Below, in pieces: positions 1 to 8,293 of a stretch of DNA of 64,000 nt. Positions within the stretch are counted from its first letter, which is position 1; every line of letters starts with the position of its first letter. The stretch covers positions 138,099-202,098 of the forward strand of contig QHWB01000045.1 in NCBI GenBank assembly GCA_003222395.1, in the 5' to 3' direction. The stretch comes from Acidobacteriota bacterium (GTDB lineage Bacteria; Acidobacteriota; Vicinamibacteria; Vicinamibacterales; CAVVIG01). The position numbers were made by a program, and so were the translations under genes. The notes below the pieces were generated by a model. That model saw nothing but the letters and a program-made list of their open reading frames with translations, searched no databases and was not told the origin of the DNA.

Positions 1-128
1 ATCCGTCCCGGCCACCCTCGGGAGCGGCGCGGCCTCCAATCCGGAGTCGGCCATGCCGGCGGGCGGGCGCCGCCAAGTCGTTGAGCCACAGGGCCGCACG
101 GCCTTGGCGGGTGGAACGGGACTGTGTC

Positions 129-2324
129 ATGGCGAATCCGGTCGAAAGCGTCGATTACAGAGTTCGCAGGACAGCCGACAAGAATGCGGCTGGCGCCGTG
201 CCGGCGCGCCATGCCGCCGTCGTCGATTTCCTGCAGCTGCTCGGACGCGCCGCCAGGCAGTTTCACACGTACCCCGCCGCAAGCCCCTTGTGCACCGACG
301 CGATCGACGCATGCCATCGGGCATTCATGACGCTCGGGCTCGATCAGCCGCTGGTCTTCCGCGTCGCGCCGCGCGAGCTCCTGCTCGACGACGACGCGGT
401 CGGACGCGGCACGATCATCGAGCAGGAATTGTCGCGGCCGCTGCATCGCGCGCGCGTGGCGTCGCTGGAGATCGATCGCGCGGTGTCGATTCGCGACTGG
501 TCGCAGTTCTGCGGAATCCTGACCGCATCTGCGCGCGCATCGCGGTCGAAGGCGACGCTCGCGGAGCTGCTGCTCGACGCCGGCGTCGGCGCCATCGTGC
601 CGCGCGTGACGCCGCGGCCCGAGCTGTTCGAAATCGGCGCGCCCGCGCCCGCCGTGCAGGCGCTCGTCGAGCGCGAGCGCTCGCGCCAGCGTCCGCTCGG
701 CGCGTCCGCCGCACAGCACTTGTATCCGGCCGACAAGGGATGGGCGCGAGTCGATCCGGCGGTCGGATACGAATCGATCTCGCTCGTCGATCTCGCGGTC
801 CTCGTCAACGATCCGGCGGAGCTGGCCGCGATGCTGACGCGGTTGACCGACGAGGAGCCGGCGGATGGCGGCTCGACCGTCGCCGCGCTCGAACAGCGCT
901 ACAGCGACGTCGTGATGCTGATCGGCGCGCTCGATCCGCGGCTCGGACGGATGTTGTACTCGAAGCTCGCGCGCGCCGTGCTCAATCTCGACTCCGATCG
1001 GCGACGCGCACTGCTGCGCCGCGCCATCCTTCCCGATCTGCTCGACGGCCGCCGCGACGGCGACGTCGTGCTCGGCGAGTTTCCTGACGTCGATCTCGCG
1101 GACGCGCTCTGTCTCCTGCTCGATCTCGAAGCGGCCGCGCCGGAGCTGCTGCCCGTCGCGCTGGACCGGCTGCGGCTCGCGCCGGAGCGCCGGAACGCGG
1201 TCGTGCCGCTGATACGGGCGAAGTTGGAGGGACGCGTGTCCTCGGGCGAGGCCGCCGATCGCTGGTCGGCGTCCGGACTCGATCGGCACGCCGGCGCACT
1301 GACGCGCGTCGAGACCGGAACGGCGAAGAATTTCAGCGAGTTCGCCGCGTTCGACCTGTCGCTCAACGAACATGCGGCGGCGGCGCTGGCGAACGTGCGC
1401 GACGCGATCGTGACGACCGATCGCATCGACGCGCAGCTGACGTGCGCCCTCGGCCTCGCGAGAATCGAGCCGAACCCCTCGGTGGTCAGCTCGATTCTGA
1501 GTCGCGCGGTGATCGCGCTGCAGTCGCTGACGCGCGAACAACGGTGGCAGGACGTGACCCGCACCGTCGCGCGTCTCGGCGATCTCGCGTCGGAGCTGAC
1601 GGCGTCGAGGCCGGACGTCGCGAAGGCGGTCCGAGACGCGCTCACGCGCTTCTGTGATCGCGATACGCTCGTTCGCCTCGCGCAGCTGGCGGCCAGCGAG
1701 CCGGGCCGGACCTACGCGTCGGCGATCGTCGCCGCGCTGGGGCCGTCGATCGTGCCGACGTGGCTCACGCTGCTTGACGTGCCCGCCGATCGCGCGCGCA
1801 TCCGGCCGATTGCGTCGATGCTCTCCGATTGCGCCCGTCACGTGGCTCCGGCCGTGGCCGAACGGCTGCCCGTCCTCGCCAGCGACGCGGCGCGCACGGC
1901 GTTGACCGTGCTGGGATTCGCCGGCGCCGGTTACGAGTCGGCGATCGTGCAGCACGTGGTCGCGTCCGACGAGCCGCGCACCCGCGAAGCGCTTCGCGCT
2001 CTGGCCCGCATCGGTTCGGCGAAGGCCGCGGCGCTCATCGTCGCACAGCTGGAGCACGGACCGGCGGTCGTCCAGCCGGCCGCGGAGGAAGCGCTGTGGC
2101 GTCTGCCGGCGGCAACGGCGCTCGCCAGAACGCGCGAGCTGCTCGGGCGCCGCGAGTTCGTCACGCGCCACCCGCACGCGGCGGCGCGGCTGCTCGAGCG
2201 CGCCGCGCAGAACTCCGGCGACGACTTCGATCCGGTGCTCGAGAACCTGATGTCGCTGCGGTTTCATTTCTGGAGCCCGGCGGTCGCGCGCGTCGGCAGC
2301 AAAGCGCGGAATCTGCTGCAATGA
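129..2324 (+). CDS. HEAT-repeat-like protein of unknown function
   Basis: A 731-residue alpha-helical protein. No catalytic motif is visible. The C-terminal half (about residues 420-725) has regularly spaced helix pairs of the HEAT type, for example DEPRTREALRALARIGSAKA and AAEEALWRLPAATALARTRE. HEAT solenoids usually act as protein-binding scaffolds. I chose ATG 129, preceded by a GGAACGGGA-like ribosome site; a TTG at 81 is also in frame, and the frame stays open to the window edge, so a longer form cannot be excluded. Residues just upstream (AAKSLSHRAAR) faintly resemble the tail of a chemotaxis receptor, but this is weak. The stop overlaps the start of the HD-GYP gene (ATGA), so the two are translationally coupled and probably work together. 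Confidence 0.75.
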   Translation: MANPVESVDYRVRRTADKNAAGAVPARHAAVVDFLQLLGRAARQFHTYPAASPLCTDAIDACHRAFMTLGLDQPLVFRVAPRELLLDDDAVGRGTIIEQELSRPLHRARVASLEIDRAVSIRDWSQFCGILTASARASRSKATLAELLLDAGVGAIVPRVTPRPELFEIGAPAPAVQALVERERSRQRPLGASAAQHLYPADKGWARVDPAVGYESISLVDLAVLVNDPAELAAMLTRLTDEEPADGGSTVAALEQRYSDVVMLIGALDPRLGRMLYSKLARAVLNLDSDRRRALLRRAILPDLLDGRRDGDVVLGEFPDVDLADALCLLLDLEAAAPELLPVALDRLRLAPERRNAVVPLIRAKLEGRVSSGEAADRWSASGLDRHAGALTRVETGTAKNFSEFAAFDLSLNEHAAAALANVRDAIVTTDRIDAQLTCALGLARIEPNPSVVSSILSRAVIALQSLTREQRWQDVTRTVARLGDLASELTASRPDVAKAVRDALTRFCDRDTLVRLAQLAASEPGRTYASAIVAALGPSIVPTWLTLLDVPADRARIRPIASMLSDCARHVAPAVAERLPVLASDAARTALTVLGFAGAGYESAIVQHVVASDEPRTREALRALARIGSAKAAALIVAQLEHGPAVVQPAAEEALWRLPAATALARTRELLGRREFVTRHPHAAARLLERAAQNSGDDFDPVLENLMSLRFHFWSPAVARVGSKARNLLQ

Positions 2325-3697
2325 GCGCACACGAGCCCGCCGCCGATCCGCATCGCATCCTCAAGACGTTTTCCGCGCTTGGGACGTTGACCGCGATTTA
2401 CCCGCCCGGCCATCCGCTCATTACCGAGAAGCTGCGTGAAGCGGACGAGACCATTCGCCACCACCTGAAAGACGATGATGCGCTCCGCATCGACATCATC
2501 CGCGGCGTGGTGCACCTGAACGGCGTTCCGAGCGAGGGACGCGGCGACGGCCACGACGGGTTGCCGATCGACAGCCTTCACATTCGACGCGGCGTCTCCG
2601 TCGACGAGATCGCGACGCTGGCCGCGTTTCTGGGGCGGGGCAAGCTCGCGCTCGACAGCCCGGTCGCGGCGCAGCTGACCAGCCGCGGCGTCGAGCACAT
2701 CTCGGTTGCGCGCCTCGTGCCGCTCGACACTCGCTGGCGCGCGCACCAGTGGCCGGAACGACCGACCGAGGTGCTCGATCCCGATTACGAGGAATCGCTC
2801 GCGCTGGCGCAGCAGGCGTTCGAGCAGCTGTCGTCGGATCGTCTCCTCGACATCCGGACCGTTCGCGATCTCGTCCAGCTGCTGATGTGCCGCGTGGCCA
2901 CGAGCAATGCGGCGCTCGCGCAGATTCTCGCCGTCAAGCAGTACGAGAACCTGACTTATTGCCACTCGGTAAACGTCGCGGTGCTCAGCCTGCTGCTCGG
3001 CAAACAGCTCGCGCTCGATGAGGAGACGCTCGCCATCCTCGTCGAGGCGGCGGTGCTGCATGACGTGGGGAAGACCCGCATCCCGCTCGAATTGGTGAAG
3101 AAACCCGGAGCGCTCGACAAGCGCGAGCGCAAGTTGATGGAGGCGCATCCGGTCCTCGGCGCGGAACTGCTCGCCGAGATCGACGGCCTGCGTCCGCTGA
3201 CAGCGCTCGTCGCGCTCGAGCACCACCGCAGCGTCGTCGGCGGCGGGTACCCGGACCTGGGCGACGGGGTCGTGCCGCACGCGCTGAGCCAGATCGTGTC
3301 GGTCGCGGACATCTACGAAGCGGTTACCGGCGCGCGATCGTATCAGTCGCCGACGCCGCCCGAGCGCGCGTGTCTTCTGCTGGCGCGCCTCGCCGGCAGC
3401 AAGCTGAACGCCGCGCTCGTGAAAGCCTTCGTGAACGCCATCACGTTTTTCCCGATCGGCTCGATCGTACGCACCAACCGTGGAGAGCTCGCGGTCGTGA
3501 TTCGAACGAACGCCGACGATCCGCTGCATCCGGTCGTCGAGCTCGTCGACGAGGACATTCGTGGGGCACTCGGCGCCGTCGACACACGCGCGCGCGACGC
3601 CGACGGCGGCTACCAACGTCACGTGATCGAAACCGTCGCCGCGCCGGGCGAAGCGGTAGACATCAGACGCTTCCTGCCAGCCGCGCGCATTTCTTAA
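2321..3697 (+). CDS. HD-GYP domain protein, probable cyclic-di-GMP phosphodiesterase
   Basis: A 458-residue cytoplasmic protein. The N-terminal 180 residues are helical and match no domain I recognise. The HD-GYP core follows: YCHSVNVA near residue 214, the HD pair in AVLHDVGK near 246, EAHP near 276, EHHR near 301 and GGGYP near 307, then SVADIYEA. In this family these residues bind a di- or tri-metal site that hydrolyses c-di-GMP. The usual HHExxDGxGYP signature is loosened here to EHHRSVVGGGYP, so activity is likely but not certain. It starts at an ATG overlapping the stop of the HEAT-like gene. The coupling suggests that the HEAT protein is its input or scaffold partner. Confidence 0.85.
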   Translation: MSAHEPAADPHRILKTFSALGTLTAIYPPGHPLITEKLREADETIRHHLKDDDALRIDIIRGVVHLNGVPSEGRGDGHDGLPIDSLHIRRGVSVDEIATLAAFLGRGKLALDSPVAAQLTSRGVEHISVARLVPLDTRWRAHQWPERPTEVLDPDYEESLALAQQAFEQLSSDRLLDIRTVRDLVQLLMCRVATSNAALAQILAVKQYENLTYCHSVNVAVLSLLLGKQLALDEETLAILVEAAVLHDVGKTRIPLELVKKPGALDKRERKLMEAHPVLGAELLAEIDGLRPLTALVALEHHRSVVGGGYPDLGDGVVPHALSQIVSVADIYEAVTGARSYQSPTPPERACLLLARLAGSKLNAALVKAFVNAITFFPIGSIVRTNRGELAVVIRTNADDPLHPVVELVDEDIRGALGAVDTRARDADGGYQRHVIETVAAPGEAVDIRRFLPAARIS

Positions 3698-3806
3698 CTC
3701 CCGCCGGTGTTGCTCGGCGCGGGCGCGCCTCGCGACGGCTCGAGGCTGGCACGCGTCACCACCAAGACATCTGGTCGATCGCGAAGCGGTGGCGTAATCT
3801 GGGCGG

Positions 3807-5978
3807 ATGTCACGCAGATCGCGAGAGCTGCTGCTCGTGATCGTCGGACTGACGCTCGCCACAGCCGCGATGCACTGGCGGCTGATCGCGTCCGCGTCGC
3901 ACGCCATTCCGCTCGAGCGGCGCGACCCGCTGCTGAACGCCTGGATTCTCGCCTGGGACGCCGATCGGTTCCGCCACGGGCTTCGCGGCCTCTGGGAGAT
4001 GCCAATCCTCTATCCGTTCCACGACACGCTCGCGTTCACCGAGCATCTGCTCGGCGTCGCGGTGTTCGCCGCGCCGATCGAGTGGGCGACCGGCAACCCG
4101 ATCCTCAGCTACAACGCGATCTTCTTCGCGTCGTTCGTCTTTGCCGGCGCAGCGATGTTCGTGTTCGCGCGCGCGCTCACTGGGCGCGTCGGCGCGGCGG
4201 TCGTCTCCGCAGCGATCTTCGCGTTCTACCCGTACCACGTGGCGCAGGCCGGTCACCTGCAGACGATGATGACCGGCTGGATGCCGCTCGCGCTTCTCGG
4301 GCTGCATCGCTACTTCGATACACGATCGCGGCCGGCACTCGCCGGCGCGGCGATCGCGTACTGGCTCGAGGCGATGTCGAACGGCTATTACCTGTTCTTC
4401 TTCGGCTTCGCGATCGTGGTCGTCTGCGTGTGGGGCGTGTGGCGAACTTCGCGCGCACTGCGCATGCGCGTGCTCGGCGATCTGACGGTGGCCGCGATCG
4501 CCGTCGGCGCGCTGTATGCGCCGATTGCAATCAAGTACTTCGACGTCCGCCAGCGGTACGAGCTCGTGCGCCCGGCCGACGACATCGCCCGATTTGGTGC
4601 CGACGTCGGTTCGTACCTGACGATGCCGCCGGCGGTCGCGGAGCACATGCACGTCGAGCTCACGCATTTTCCGAAACCGTCGGGATCCGAAGAGCGGCAC
4701 GACGGCATGCTGTTTCCGGGCTTCGCGATGGTCGTCCTGGCAGCAATCGGAATAGTGTCGGCGCGGCGAGACATGGCGGCACTGTATTTGTCGATTGCCT
4801 CGATCGGGTTCGTGCTGTCGCTCGGGCCCGCGCCTACCGTGTGGGGTCACACGTTCGCGACCGCCGGCCCGTACGCGTGGCTCCTCGCGGCGGCGCCGAT
4901 CCTCGACAGCCTGCGCGTGCCCGCACGGCTCGCGATTCTCGTGTACCTCGGGCTGTCGGTGCTAGCGTCGTTCGGCGCGGCGGCGCTGCTGACCGGCCGA
5001 TCGGTGCGCGCGCGATCGATCGTGTGCGGTTTGCTGGTCGCGTTCGCGCTCTTCGAAGGATACGGCGCGGTCCCGATGGTCGAAATCGGACGCCGCGGGC
5101 GGACCCGCGATAACGGCCTCTATGCGTGGCTCGCGAGACAGCCCGCGGGAGCAGTCCTCGAGTTGCCCATCGCGCGGCTCGACAACGATTACCGCGGATT
5201 CATTTATCAGTACAACACGCTCGTCCACGGGCATCCGCTGGTCAATGGCTGGACGGGGTACAGCACCGATCTTCAGCAGTGGCTCGGAGACGCCGCGTCG
5301 CCCCTGAGGAGTTCACCGCTCGCTGGAGACGGTCTCGATCTGCTGCGCGGGCTTGGCGTCGGCTACGTCGTCGTGCACCCCGACGATTTCGATCCGCAGG
5401 AAAACGCGCGACCCGTGCTGCAGGGCATTCTCGACGCACGATCGAAATGGACGGACCTGCGTCAATTCGGATCGGTGTATGCGTTCACGCTGGCGCCGTC
5501 CGCGCCGATCGAGCCTGTGCCGCCGCTCGACGCGATCGATCCGGCCGCGATCCACGTATCGGCGTCGCATGCGAACGAAGACGTCGCGAACCTGTTCGAC
5601 GGCAATCCCAGGACACGCTGGACGACGGGCGAACCGCAGGAAGGACGCGAGTGGCTCGAGCTCGCGTTCGATCGCGAGAGGGATGTGCGCCGGGTGCGCT
5701 TCGTGCTGCATCCGAGCGATTTCCGTGATTATCCGCGAGGGCTCGAGATCGACGCGGTCGACGGCGCCGTACGAACTCCATTGTTTCGTGGCAGCGTGAT
5801 GATCGCGTTCGGCCGCGGGCTGGCCATCGATCCGATGCGGCCGCCCGTCGACATCGTGCTGCCGCCGCACAACGCGCGCGCGCTGCGCATCGCGCAGACC
5901 CTATCGTCGTCGGGATGGTGGTGGTCGATCGACGAGCTCAGTCTTTATACGGATCGAGCTCGTTCCGGCCCGCCATGA
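3807..5978 (+). CDS. Polytopic membrane protein with C-terminal discoidin-like domain
   Basis: A 723-residue protein. About ten hydrophobic segments fill residues 8-410, in the layout of GT-C/YfhO-like integral membrane glycosyltransferases (short acidic loop ERRDPLLNAWILAWD after the first helix). A periplasmic stretch follows (YAWLARQPAGAVLELPIAR), and then a beta-rich domain from about 580 on. The motif NLFDGNPRTRWTTGE and the following WLELAFDRERDVRRVRF are typical of F5/8 type C (discoidin) carbohydrate-binding domains. A role in cell-surface glycan assembly is inference. It stands alone 109 bp after the HD-GYP gene, and its last 41 bases overlap the convergent rtcB gene. Confidence 0.7.
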   Translation: MSRRSRELLLVIVGLTLATAAMHWRLIASASHAIPLERRDPLLNAWILAWDADRFRHGLRGLWEMPILYPFHDTLAFTEHLLGVAVFAAPIEWATGNPILSYNAIFFASFVFAGAAMFVFARALTGRVGAAVVSAAIFAFYPYHVAQAGHLQTMMTGWMPLALLGLHRYFDTRSRPALAGAAIAYWLEAMSNGYYLFFFGFAIVVVCVWGVWRTSRALRMRVLGDLTVAAIAVGALYAPIAIKYFDVRQRYELVRPADDIARFGADVGSYLTMPPAVAEHMHVELTHFPKPSGSEERHDGMLFPGFAMVVLAAIGIVSARRDMAALYLSIASIGFVLSLGPAPTVWGHTFATAGPYAWLLAAAPILDSLRVPARLAILVYLGLSVLASFGAAALLTGRSVRARSIVCGLLVAFALFEGYGAVPMVEIGRRGRTRDNGLYAWLARQPAGAVLELPIARLDNDYRGFIYQYNTLVHGHPLVNGWTGYSTDLQQWLGDAASPLRSSPLAGDGLDLLRGLGVGYVVVHPDDFDPQENARPVLQGILDARSKWTDLRQFGSVYAFTLAPSAPIEPVPPLDAIDPAAIHVSASHANEDVANLFDGNPRTRWTTGEPQEGREWLELAFDRERDVRRVRFVLHPSDFRDYPRGLEIDAVDGAVRTPLFRGSVMIAFGRGLAIDPMRPPVDIVLPPHNARALRIAQTLSSSGWWWSIDELSLYTDRARSGPP

Positions 5979-7137
5979 CGACTGCACGGGGCTTCAATCG
6001 ATGGAGGACGCGGATCGTGCCGGCGTGCGCGCTGAGCACCGAGTCGAGCGGCCGATAGACTTCCGGCGCTTCATCGGGACCGCCGCCGCGCAGCACGGCG
6101 CCGAACTCGCGCACCTGCCGCTGCGCCGATTGCCAGTCGACCAGCCCGGGCTTGATGACTTTTCCGGTGCGGCGCTGCACGCGCCCGGCAGCCTGCGTGC
6201 GGCTCATCACGCGGCCCGCGCCGTGGACGGTGGAGTAGAGCGCCGTGCGCGACGCGGCTGAATCGATCCCCTCGAGGATGACCGACACGTCGCCCATGCT
6301 GCCGCCGACGAAGCCGCGCTGGCCCGGAAACGCCGGCGTCGCGCCCTTGCGCACCACGACGAGCGGGTCGCCGCCGTGCGTCTCCTTCCAGGCGAAGTTG
6401 TGATGGTTGTGCACGGAGTCCACGATCGTCGCGCCAAGGATCTGCCGCACGCGCTCGACGACCAGCTCGCGGCCCGCATAGGCGTACTCGCCGGCGATCG
6501 TCATCGCCTCGAAGTAATCCTGGCCGCTCGGCCGCGCAAGCGGCAGCAGCAGCGGCGGCGATTCCATGTCCCCCTCGGCGCGCCCGCTTTCCCAACTGCC
6601 GCCCTGCGCGATGCGCATGAAGCCGGTCGCCGTGCGATGACCGAAGCCGCGCGATCCGAAATGGACGCCAATCCAGACGCGCTCGTTTTCGTCTTCGAGC
6701 AGGTCGACGTAGTGGTTGCCGCTGCCGACGGTGCCGAGCTGGTCTCTCGCGAGCTGCAGCAGTTGACGCTGCTGCAGGGACGGCGAGGCGGCGATGCGAT
6801 CGAACACAGGATGATCGGAAACCGGATCGTTGTTCTTTCGGCCGATGCCGAAGCTGATGCTTCGCTGAATCTCCGCCGCAAGGCGCGTCCAATCGCCGAT
6901 GTCGCTCGCGCGCAGATCGGTTCTCGCGGCGAGATTTCCGCACGCGATGTCGTAGCCGACGCCCGACGGTGAGATGAACCGGTGATAGCCGACGACGCCG
7001 CCGATCGGCATCGAGTAACCGAGATGGCCGTCGGCGCACAGCACCGCTCGCGCGCCGTCCTCGGCCGCTGCGCACCGTTCGAGCTGGGCGATCGTCTTCT
7101 GTTCGTGCGAACCGAAGATCGCCAGGCGGGAGGGCAT
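5938..7137 (-). CDS. rtcB: RtcB-family RNA ligase
   Basis: A 399-residue protein of the RtcB family, which joins RNA 2',3'-cyclic phosphate or 3'-phosphate ends to 5'-OH ends using GTP and Mn2+ (tRNA splicing or RNA repair). Visible family motifs are ADGHLGYSMPIGG, GYDIACGN (metal-binding Asp and Cys near residue 66), GSGNHYVDLLE, GVHFGSRGFGH, VHNHHNFAWKE and STVHGAGRVMSR, which holds the histidine that becomes guanylylated. I chose ATG 7137 because family homology begins there; upstream codons run into a repeat array. No rtcA or archease gene is adjacent. The 3' end overlaps the convergent membrane-protein gene by 41 bases. Confidence 0.92.
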   Translation of the reverse strand: MPSRLAIFGSHEQKTIAQLERCAAAEDGARAVLCADGHLGYSMPIGGVVGYHRFISPSGVGYDIACGNLAARTDLRASDIGDWTRLAAEIQRSISFGIGRKNNDPVSDHPVFDRIAASPSLQQRQLLQLARDQLGTVGSGNHYVDLLEDENERVWIGVHFGSRGFGHRTATGFMRIAQGGSWESGRAEGDMESPPLLLPLARPSGQDYFEAMTIAGEYAYAGRELVVERVRQILGATIVDSVHNHHNFAWKETHGGDPLVVVRKGATPAFPGQRGFVGGSMGDVSVILEGIDSAASRTALYSTVHGAGRVMSRTQAAGRVQRRTGKVIKPGLVDWQSAQRQVREFGAVLRGGGPDEAPEVYRPLDSVLSAHAGTIRVLHRLKPRAVVMAGRNELDPYKD

Positions 7138-7149
7138 TACTGCTTGAAT

Positions 7150-7208
7150 GGTCCTTGGTCCTTGGTCCTTGGTCACGATGGACGAAGGACGAAGGGACCG
7201 AGGGACGG
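7150..7208. repeat. Heptamer-word inverted array A
   Basis: Three consecutive GGTCCTT words and a partial fourth (7150-7174) face an inverted arm of GGACGAA, GGACGAA, GGGACCGA and GGGACGG (7180-7208), which is the same word read from the other strand. The arms could pair as an imperfect stem of about 25 bp with a five-base loop. The array fills most of the space between rtcB and the secreted-protein gene, both transcribed leftward, so it sits in the rtcB leader/promoter region. Confidence 0.85.
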
Positions 7209-7250
7209 AGCGATCGACTTTAGGAACAGGGACGGACCCAGGACCATCGC

Positions 7251-7976
7251 TTATTTCGGACAAGGCCCGTCAACCGGCTGCACACTCTGGACGCGGAACT
7301 CCGGCATCGGGACAGCCGCGCCCGCGTTGGTGGCGTTGGTCGGCGCAGCGGCGGCGCTCGCTTGTCCCGGAACGACGGTCCCGACGATCTGCACGCGCTG
7401 ACCTGACCACGAGCTCATGTCGGCGCCCGACAAACGGTACCCGTTCATCGCGGCCGTTGTTCCGGCGCCGGTGGCAGTGGCGCCTTGCGCGACGGCGCCT
7501 GGCGTTGCGGTCGCGACGCTGCCGGCCGTCCCGGCCGTACCTGCCGCGGAGGATGGTGTTCCGGTCGCGCTCGCGGGATTCGATCCCACACCGGTCGTTC
7601 CGGCGGTACCCGGTGAGGCAGTGCTGGCCGCACCCACGCCAGTCGACGCGGTCCCGGCGGTACCCACTCCTGTCGACGCGGTGCCGGCTGTGCCCACCGC
7701 TGATCCGGCGTTTGGCTGAGTTGCATACGGCGGCGTCGACGCGGGCGTTCCGGCCTGTGCCGTTGCGGTCGCACCGGCCGGCGGAACGACGAGCGGGTTG
7801 GACAACATGAAGCCGCCTTGAGGCCCGGAGACGCTGCCGACACACCCGGTCAACGTCACTGTTTGCGGCGCATTCCTCGAGGATGGCGACGCCTGCTGCC
7901 GTGCTGACGCCGTCTGCGCCGACACGAAGGCCGCAGAGAGCAAAGCGATACCGCTGAGGAGCGTGATTGTCTTCAT
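7251..7976 (-). CDS. Secreted low-complexity protein, function unknown
   Basis: A 241-residue exported protein. A signal peptide (MKTITLLSGIALLSAAFVSAQ) is followed by a short conserved-looking block, TVTLTGCVGS..GGFMLSNP. A long Gly/Ala/Thr/Ser/Val-rich linker follows with near-exact 10-residue repeats GTAGTASTGV (DNA about 7617-7710). The C-terminal block is YRLSGADMSSWSGQRVQIVGTV...EFRVQSVQPVDGPCPK. The two end blocks resemble halves of one small beta domain split by the linker (inference). One cysteine sits in each end block. No known enzyme motif is visible. The repeats make length variation by slippage likely. Confidence 0.75.
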   Translation of the reverse strand: MKTITLLSGIALLSAAFVSAQTASARQQASPSSRNAPQTVTLTGCVGSVSGPQGGFMLSNPLVVPPAGATATAQAGTPASTPPYATQPNAGSAVGTAGTASTGVGTAGTASTGVGAASTASPGTAGTTGVGSNPASATGTPSSAAGTAGTAGSVATATPGAVAQGATATGAGTTAAMNGYRLSGADMSSWSGQRVQIVGTVVPGQASAAAAPTNATNAGAAVPMPEFRVQSVQPVDGPCPK

Positions 7977-8026
7977 GCTGCCGGCAGTGCAAGCAACCGG
8001 CCAGCTATTCGCAGGTGATCGCGACG

Positions 8027-8233
8027 TTAAGACAAACGGACCTTGGCCGACAGATGATCAAGCTGCGCCTGAAGGGCGGCATTCCGCTTCGAGTGGAACT
8101 CGCAGGTGGCCTTCAGGTCGTTGACGGTTTGTTCGAGTGCGTCCAGCCTGGCGATGAGCTGGGGAGGATTGAGACGAGTTTGTTTGTCCAAAGCGCGATT
8201 ACCAGGTTCGGAAATGGAACGACGACGACGCAC
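8027..8233 (-). CDS. Small coiled-coil protein
   Basis: A 68-residue ORF starting at GTG 8233 (TTG 8191 is an alternative). Residues 24-66 form a clear heptad pattern, LIARLDALEQTVNDLKATCE..NAALQAQLDHLSAKV, with Leu/Val at a/d positions, so it should form a two-stranded coiled coil. The first 20 residues are basic and probably disordered. There is no signal peptide. The family is not recognised. It lies between the secreted low-complexity gene and the metalloprotease gene, on the same strand as both. Confidence 0.5.
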   Translation of the reverse strand: MRRRRSISEPGNRALDKQTRLNPPQLIARLDALEQTVNDLKATCEFHSKRNAALQAQLDHLSAKVRLS

Positions 8234-8293
8234 GGGAAGGGATTCTAAACGACAACGGCGCCCGCTGTCACGAAATAAAGGTAAAGGGTCGGA

